Shown one piece after another: positions 6,496 through 7,352 of a stretch of DNA of 7,352 nt. The position numbers and the translations under genes are program-made. Positions within the stretch are counted from its first letter, which is position 1; each line of letters begins with the position of its first letter. The notes beneath the pieces were generated by a model that was not told where the DNA came from, did no database searches, and saw nothing but the letters and a program-made list of their open reading frames with translations. Origin of the DNA: Lentisphaeria bacterium (GTDB taxonomy: Bacteria > Verrucomicrobiota > Lentisphaeria > Victivallales > GWF2-50-93); the NCBI GenBank assembly GCA_020056205.1, contig JAGVIF010000279.1, forward strand, positions 1 to 7,352, in the 5' to 3' direction.

Positions 6496-6518
6496 ACCCC
6501 TTTCAGCTCTATTTTCAA
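6491..6518 (-). promoter_or_regulatory. Putative sigma70 promoter of the lipoprotein-PPIase operon
   Basis: Read on the - strand, TTGAAA (complement of 6513-6518) and TATTAT (complement of 6491-6496) are separated by 16 bp. Each is a good match to sigma70 elements. The expected transcription start falls near 6484, leaving a leader of roughly 25 nt before the ATG at 6458. The -10 box overlaps the -10 box of the opposite-facing rph promoter almost completely. This is a sequence match only. Confidence 0.5.
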
Positions 6519-6536
6519 CAGGAATGTGGCGCAACA

Positions 6537-7253
6537 ATGAGACTTGATTCAAGAAAGAATAACGAACTCAGGCCGCTGTCGGTCGAGACAAGATTTCTTC
6601 GCAACACCCCGGAATCCGTTCTGATAGCCTTCGGCGGAACACGCGTTATATGCTCGGCAAACGTGATTGAAGAACTTCCTCCATGGATGAGAGCCCAGAA
6701 AAAAAACGGAGGCTGGGTCACAGCCGAATATCAAATGCTGCCGTCATCCACAATCGGACGGACAAAACGGGAAACTTCAGGGCTCAGCGGAAGAACTCAG
6801 GAGATACAACGGCTGATCGGAAGAGCCTTGCGCGCATCGGTCAATCTCGAAAAACTCGGACCAAGAACAATTTACATAGACTGCGATGTGATTGACGCCG
6901 ACGGCGGAACAAGGTGCGCCTCTATAACCGGAGGGATGATAGCGCTCCGCCTCGCAATATCAAAACTCACAGACAAAAAACTGGTCGTAGAATCGCCGCT
7001 CATCCAAAATGTCGCCGCTGTCAGCGTCGGCATACTGCAAGATAAACCCATCCTCGACCTCCTCTATCAGGAAGACTCCGCCGCCGAGACGGATATGAAC
7101 GTGGTTATGGCGGAAAATGGAGATTTCGTTGAAATACAGGCATCCGCCGAGAAAGCGCCGTTTTCAAAACAGCAATTCGACGACATGCTTCAATTGGCCT
7201 CAGACGGGATAATACAACTTTTCCGCGCCCAGAATGAAGCGGTTTTAACCTAA
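6537..7253 (+). CDS. rph: Ribonuclease PH
   Basis: This is a phosphate-dependent 3'-to-5' exoribonuclease that trims tRNA 3' ends, acting as a ring-shaped hexamer in the cytoplasm. The length of 238 is the usual family length and the whole protein follows the family. Visible are GGWVTAEYQMLPSST, SGLSGRTQEIQRLIGRALRA with R86, and the phosphate-binding GTR with R126 in DADGGTRCASITGG. LDLLYQEDSAAETDMNVVM contains D180 and D186, the likely metal and catalytic acids. The late motif reads IQASAEKAPF where most members have a GTAE core, a mild substitution. The ATG at 6537 fits the conserved N-terminus; an AGGA at 6520-6523 lies 13 bp upstream, a long spacing. An earlier out-of-frame ATG at 6524 opens only 7 codons. 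The gene is divergent from the lipoprotein operon. Confidence 0.96.
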   Translation: MRLDSRKNNELRPLSVETRFLRNTPESVLIAFGGTRVICSANVIEELPPWMRAQKKNGGWVTAEYQMLPSSTIGRTKRETSGLSGRTQEIQRLIGRALRASVNLEKLGPRTIYIDCDVIDADGGTRCASITGGMIALRLAISKLTDKKLVVESPLIQNVAAVSVGILQDKPILDLLYQEDSAAETDMNVVMAENGDFVEIQASAEKAPFSKQQFDDMLQLASDGIIQLFRAQNEAVLT

Positions 7254-7278
7254 GAGCCAATTGCAAAACTCAAAACCG

Positions 7279-7352
7279 ATGCCGATGAAGGAGATTATGA
7301 AATTCAGACAAGCCGCAAAACCGGAGGCATACCCAAAGCGGTATGTCGAGGA
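7279..7352 (+). CDS. Start of an unidentified gene, cut by the window edge
   Basis: An open frame runs to the end of the window with three in-frame ATG candidates at 7279, 7285 and 7297. AAGGAG at 7288-7293 looks like a Shine-Dalgarno but is only 3 bp before the ATG at 7297 and overlaps codons of the longer versions, so the true start is unclear. From 7297 the product begins MKFRQAAKPEAYPKRYVE, which is charged, has no signal peptide and resembles nothing I recognise. It lies within 45 bp of the rph stop and may be co-transcribed. It is not rdgB, a frequent rph neighbour, whose usual N-terminal motif is absent. Confidence 0.4.
   Translation, partial: MPMKEIMKFRQAAKPEAYPKRYVE

Noticed and set aside
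6524..6547. Seven-codon frame starting at an ATG just upstream of rph and overlapping its start
   Set aside because: It is very short, the purine-rich site abuts the ATG, and it has no leader-peptide features such as repeated regulatory codons.
1..7352. CRISPR arrays, tRNA or rRNA genes, transposases, integrases, or toxin-antitoxin genes
   Set aside because: No regularly spaced repeats, cloverleaf-like segments or mobile-element protein motifs were seen; coding density and style are uniform across the window.

Overview
The window looks like an ordinary chromosomal stretch of a Gram-negative, probably uncultured bacterium of moderate GC, with many AAA and ATA codons and dense coding. Gram-negative character is inferred from a lipoprotein with a clear lipobox, a SurA/PpiC-like periplasmic chaperone and several Sec signal peptides. 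LeuC and LeuD resemble the plant/chloroplast and Chlorobi type rather than the E. coli type. Together with a DciA-like protein and a specialised NusG paralogue this would fit a PVC-type, Omnitrophota or Elusimicrobiota lineage, but the taxonomic guess is weak and rests on recall only.

Region 1 (1-3303, + strand) is a branched-chain amino acid block: the 3' end of leuC, leuD, a small exported protein of unknown function, and cimA (citramalate synthase). CimA makes (R)-citramalate from pyruvate and acetyl-CoA, and LeuCD-type isomerases convert citramalate onward, so the block supports threonine-independent isoleucine synthesis as well as the leucine branch. Region 2 (3305-4660, + strand) holds three tightly packed genes: a small exported hydrophobic protein, a DciA/DUF721-like protein and a NusG-like antitermination factor. 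The first overlaps the second by 8 bp and the second overlaps the third by 1 bp. A good sigma70-like promoter lies between the cimA stop and the first of these genes, so close to its ATG that the mRNA would be leaderless or nearly so.

Region 3 (4670-4733) is a convergent junction with a 14-bp perfect inverted repeat around a GC-rich palindromic core. It is a likely terminator in both directions and perhaps carries an inserted palindromic repeat. Region 4 (4732-6458, - strand) is a two-gene operon, lipoprotein then PpiC-type peptidyl-prolyl isomerase, joined by an ATGA overlap. Region 5 (6459-7253, + strand) is rph (RNase PH), divergent from the lipoprotein operon. The two putative promoters share one symmetric -10 element. 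The window ends in the first codons of another + strand gene.

I saw no mobile element gene, CRISPR array, tRNA or rRNA. No wholly new multi-gene system is evident. The most unusual items are the shared -10 divergent promoter, the nested palindrome at the convergent junction, the possibly leaderless gene, and the unrecognised exported proteins placed inside housekeeping operons.
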